Shown here in pieces: positions 36,143 to 38,520 of a stretch of 38,520 nucleotides of DNA. Below the pieces are notes generated by a model. That model did not search any database and had not been told where the DNA came from. It saw nothing but the letters and a program-made list of their open reading frames with translations. The translations under genes and the position numbers were made by a program. Each line of letters starts with the position of its first letter. The stretch's first letter is position 1. The stretch spans positions 1 through 38,520 of the forward strand of contig NZ_FMYO01000016.1 of assembly GCF_900096895.1 (NCBI RefSeq), given 5' to 3'. Source of the stretch: Acinetobacter kookii (lineage in GTDB: Bacteria > Pseudomonadota > Gammaproteobacteria > Pseudomonadales > Moraxellaceae).

Positions 36143-36178
36143 ATGAGAAATTTTATGGTTTTTCGATGGCGAAACTAA
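36143..36178 (+). CDS. Possible trp leader peptide
   Basis: An 11-codon frame, MRNFMVFRWRN, lies 59 bases before trpE. GAGG (36131-36134) is about 8 bases before its ATG. It has one Trp codon close to its end, followed by Arg, in a setting like the ends of known trp leader peptides. The segment TGGTTT around its Val codon can pair with AAACCA about 45 bases further on, and TTTCG-ATGG-CGAAA forms a small hairpin over the Trp codon. No T-tract terminator precedes trpE, so classic attenuation is not shown. A chance frame is possible. Confidence 0.3.
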   Translation: MRNFMVFRWRN

Positions 36179-36237
36179 GTCAGACTACAGGAAAACAAAC
36201 GTAAACCAGCCATATCGAAAACATATAGAGAATACTC

Positions 36238-37731
36238 ATGACAACTCAAGCTCAATTCCAACAGTTACAATCTGAGGGTTATAACCTGATCCCGGTTTAT
36301 CGTCAGCGTTTGGCCGATACTGAAACCCCATTATCTGTCTTTGCGCGTCTGAAAGACCACAGTCAGGCCTATCTGTTTGAATCGGTTGAGGGTGGAGAAA
36401 ACTGGGCGCGTTATTCCATTATCGGTCTCGGTGAGTCCACTGTTTTTTCATGCAATCGCGGTTTATTAACCGTTCAGCGGGTGGATGGTTCTGTTGATAC
36501 TCAGCCATGTAGCGATCCATTCCAATATATCCGTGATTTTCAGGCGCAGTTCCATGTGCCGACCCAAAAAGATTTGCCTGATTTGCCGAGCTTCACCGGG
36601 GGGCTGGTGGGCTATTTTGGCTATGACTCGGTACGCTATATTGAACCACGGCTAAAAAATGTGCCTGAAGCCGATCCGGTGGGCTTGCCAGATATCTGGA
36701 TGATGCTGTCTAAAACCGTGATTGTGTTTGACAATTTAAAAGATACCTTGTTCTTGATTGTGCATGCGGATGTCAATGAGCCTGAAGCCTATGCTAAAGC
36801 TCAAGCGCAGCTAGATAAATTGGAAGAAATACTGGCAACACCCATTAGCTTGCAAGCCAAAAAACATACGGCACCACATTTTGAGTCTTTGACCGGGCAC
36901 GACAAGTTTATCGAGTCGATTGCCAAGGTGAAGGAATATATTAAAGCGGGCGATGTGATGCAGGTGGTGCCGGGGCATCGTATGGTCTCGGACTTCGATG
37001 GTGAGCCTTTACAGGTGTATCGTGCACTGCGTCATCTGAATCCATCGCCGTATCTGTTCTTGGTGCAAGGTCAGACTTTAGATAATCAAAAGCCATTTCA
37101 TATTGTCGGATCTTCACCGGAAATTTTATCGCGCCTGGAAAATGGCATCGCGACCGTTCGTCCTTTGGCTGGTACACGTCCACGCGGCAAAACCAAAGAA
37201 GAAGATTTGGCGCTTGAGCAAGATTTACTGTCCGATGAAAAAGAGATTGCCGAGCATTTGATGCTGATTGACCTGGGTCGTAACGATGTCGGGCGTGTGT
37301 CAAAAATCGGGAAAGTGCAGGTTACCGATAAAATGGTGATCGAACGTTATTCGCACGTCATGCACATTGTTTCGAATGTGCAGGGCGAAGTTCGTGATGA
37401 TGTCGATGCGCTGGATGTGTTTAAAGCCACTTTTCCGGCAGGGACGCTTTCAGGCGCACCCAAAATCCGTGCTATGGAAATTATTGACGAAGTCGAGCCG
37501 GTCAAACGCGGAATTTTTGGTGGCGCTGTAGGTTATTTAGGCTGGCATGGTGAAATGGACATGTCGATTGCCATTCGGACCTGTGTAATTCGCGAAAATA
37601 AGGTTTATGTTCAGGCTGGCGCAGGTCTGGTTTATGACTCAAATCCTGAATCTGAATGGAATGAAACCCAGATAAAAGCTCGCGCAGTGATCAAAGCGGT
37701 TGAATTATCATCAAACGGGTTGATTTTATGA
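36238..37731 (+). CDS. trpE: TrpE, anthranilate synthase component I
   Basis: Converts chorismate and ammonia (from TrpG) to anthranilate, the first step of tryptophan synthesis; 497 aa, normal length. The N-terminal part has AYLFESVEGGENWARYSIIG, containing the ES motif of the tryptophan feedback site. The chorismate-binding domain has VVPGHRMVSDFDG, the segment VGSSPEILSRLENG, VRPLAGTRPRGK, AEHLMLIDLGRNDVGRVS and PAGTLSGAPKIRAMEIID. trpG is not in the window, so the partner gene lies elsewhere. Confidence 0.97.
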   Translation: MTTQAQFQQLQSEGYNLIPVYRQRLADTETPLSVFARLKDHSQAYLFESVEGGENWARYSIIGLGESTVFSCNRGLLTVQRVDGSVDTQPCSDPFQYIRDFQAQFHVPTQKDLPDLPSFTGGLVGYFGYDSVRYIEPRLKNVPEADPVGLPDIWMMLSKTVIVFDNLKDTLFLIVHADVNEPEAYAKAQAQLDKLEEILATPISLQAKKHTAPHFESLTGHDKFIESIAKVKEYIKAGDVMQVVPGHRMVSDFDGEPLQVYRALRHLNPSPYLFLVQGQTLDNQKPFHIVGSSPEILSRLENGIATVRPLAGTRPRGKTKEEDLALEQDLLSDEKEIAEHLMLIDLGRNDVGRVSKIGKVQVTDKMVIERYSHVMHIVSNVQGEVRDDVDALDVFKATFPAGTLSGAPKIRAMEIIDEVEPVKRGIFGGAVGYLGWHGEMDMSIAIRTCVIRENKVYVQAGAGLVYDSNPESEWNETQIKARAVIKAVELSSNGLIL

Positions 37732-37760
37732 GTTTTTGACGGTTTTTTTGAAAAAAACAC

Positions 37761-37788
37761 TTGCACGGATTCTAAGTTTTGCTAAACT
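37761..37788 (+). promoter_or_regulatory. Promoter of the tRNA array
   Basis: TTGCAC (37761-37766) and TAAACT (37783-37788) with a 16-base spacer; TGC directly before the -10 adds an extended -10 element. It stands about 40 bases before the first tRNA and would drive all four. Confidence 0.65.
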
Positions 37789-37829
37789 GCACACCGTTCC
37801 GATACGAAACGTACGAAACACTAAGAAAC

Positions 37830-37905
<76 letters not shown>

Positions 37906-37960
37906 TCTTAGAAAGTTTGAGTAGTGGGGTAAAAGAACGACACTGAAGTAAGTGTAAAAT

Positions 37961-38044
37961 GGTGAGATTCCCGAGCGGTCAAAGGGAACAGACTGTAACT
38001 CTGTCGCGTAAGCTTCGAAGGTTCGAATCCTTCTCTCACCACCA
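37961..38044 (+). tRNA. tRNA-Tyr (GTA)
   Basis: An 84-base class II tRNA with a long variable arm (CGCGTAAGCTTCG region) and encoded CCA. Acceptor GGTGAGA/TCTCACC pairs fully. Anticodon GTA at 37995-37997. Confidence 0.98.
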
Positions 38045-38082
38045 ATTTTAAGACTTCAATAAGTGGTTTGTACCAACATCGT

Positions 38083-38158
38083 GCGGGAGTAGCTCAGTTG
38101 GTAGAGCGGTAGCCTTCCAAGCTACATGTCGCGAGTTCGACCCTCGTCTCCCGCTCCA
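38083..38158 (+). tRNA. tRNA-Gly (TCC)
   Basis: A 76-base tRNA with encoded CCA. Acceptor GCGGGAG/CTCCCGC pairs fully. Anticodon TCC (38116-38118) on a GTAGC/GCTAC stem. Confidence 0.98.
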
Positions 38159-38173
38159 TTGAGGTTTTTATTT

Positions 38174-38248
<75 letters not shown>

Positions 38249-38282
38249 GATACAGTTTGGCAACATTGTTGCAAAAATTTTA

Positions 38283-38308
38283 AAAAGCAGGCTTATTAGT
38301 CTGCTTTT
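38283..38308 (+). terminator. Hairpin between the tRNA array and tuf
   Basis: AAAAGCAG (38283-38290) and CTGCTTTT (38301-38308) form a perfect 8-bp stem ending in four T residues. It may end the tRNA transcript or only reduce read-through into tuf. Confidence 0.65.
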
Positions 38309-38395
38309 CAAGTATTGGGTGTTTGGTTTTTAAAGCGATAAGTCGATGCTGAGTTTTACTCAGAATTGTGTTCGACGTAAACGAGGAATATAAAC

Positions 38396-38520
38396 ATGGC
38401 TAAGGCTAAGTTCGAACGTAATAAGCCACACGTAAACGTGGGCACAATTGGTCACGTCGACCATGGTAAAACTACTTTAACTGCTGCAATTGCAACTATC
38501 TGTGCAAAAACTTACGGCGG
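38396..38520 (+). CDS. tuf: Tuf, elongation factor Tu (partial, 5' end)
   Basis: The first 41 codons of elongation factor Tu, cut by the window edge. The start [20 protein letters not shown] is diagnostic, and the G1 loop GHVDHGKTT that binds the GTP phosphates is complete. ACGAGGAA precedes the ATG. The protein carries aminoacyl-tRNA to the ribosome; the tRNA genes just upstream fit the usual tRNA-tufB arrangement. Confidence 0.97.

Noticed and set aside
37741..37760. A/T hairpin after trpE as a terminator
   Set aside because: The stem is only T and A runs with a single closing G-C pair; too weak to call.

Overview
The window looks like a chromosomal segment of an Acinetobacter species (Moraxellaceae). 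This is inferred from gene order and protein character, not from a database search. Supporting context: argH next to algZ/algR and hemCD with hemX/hemY-like genes; a gspN-gspC-gspD type II secretion cluster; fadB-fadA; a hisB-hisH-(exonuclease)-hisA arrangement; and a tRNA Thr-Tyr-Gly-Thr array in front of tuf. Most genes are housekeeping and moderate in G+C. The one clearly foreign-looking piece is a very A+T-rich retron at about 11.0-12.9 kb.

Layout. 0.3-4.1 kb, minus strand: EamA transporter, hisA, a DEDDy 3'-5' exonuclease, hisH and hisB. Then a small GNAT/PanZ-like acetyltransferase and two tandem tRNA-Phe genes, each with its own promoter and terminator. 5.2-9.9 kb holds small envelope proteins of unknown role: two paralogous secreted proteins, a cysteine-rich lipoprotein, a membrane-anchored protein, a methyltransferase and a secreted Ala/Lys-rich protein built from 11-residue repeats. 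10.1-11.0 kb: tehB. 11.0-12.9 kb: a retron with a reverse transcriptase-TOPRIM fusion and a recognisable msr-msd RNA locus. 13-16.3 kb: fadA and fadB. 16.8-17.8 kb: an orphan single-ring Clp-like ATPase. 18-21.4 kb: uvrC, an acyl-CoA thioesterase and pgsA. 21.4-22.1 kb: a gene-free interval with a candidate small RNA and four copies of a hairpin-forming repeat. 22.1-23.8 kb, minus: yggX and argH. 23.8-29.6 kb: algZ-algR and hemC-hemD-hemX-hemY. 29.6-30.5 kb: a hot-dog thioesterase and an H-NS family gene. 30.7-34.6 kb: gspN-gspC-gspD. 34.7-37.7 kb: an FHA membrane protein, gph and trpE. 37.8-38.5 kb: four tRNA genes and the start of tuf.

How the genes fit together. hisB/hisH/hisA serve histidine synthesis. 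fadB/fadA form the beta-oxidation complex. hemC/hemD make uroporphyrinogen III, with membrane proteins HemX/HemY encoded behind them. gspN/C/D encode inner-membrane and secretin parts of the type II secretion system. gph and trpE sit together as in pseudomonads, and a possible 11-residue leader peptide with one Trp codon precedes trpE.

The strongest candidate for a special system is the Ec67-like retron. It has an RT with the retron NAxxH, YSDD and VTG motifs, a fused TOPRIM nuclease domain with its acidic residues intact, and upstream a 14-bp perfect a1/a2 inverted repeat enclosing an msr-like hairpin with a UUU loop. Other points worth a second look are the candidate small RNA at about 21.52-21.60 kb, the 11-mer repeat protein, the repeat cluster near 22 kb and a perfect 18-bp hairpin before gph.
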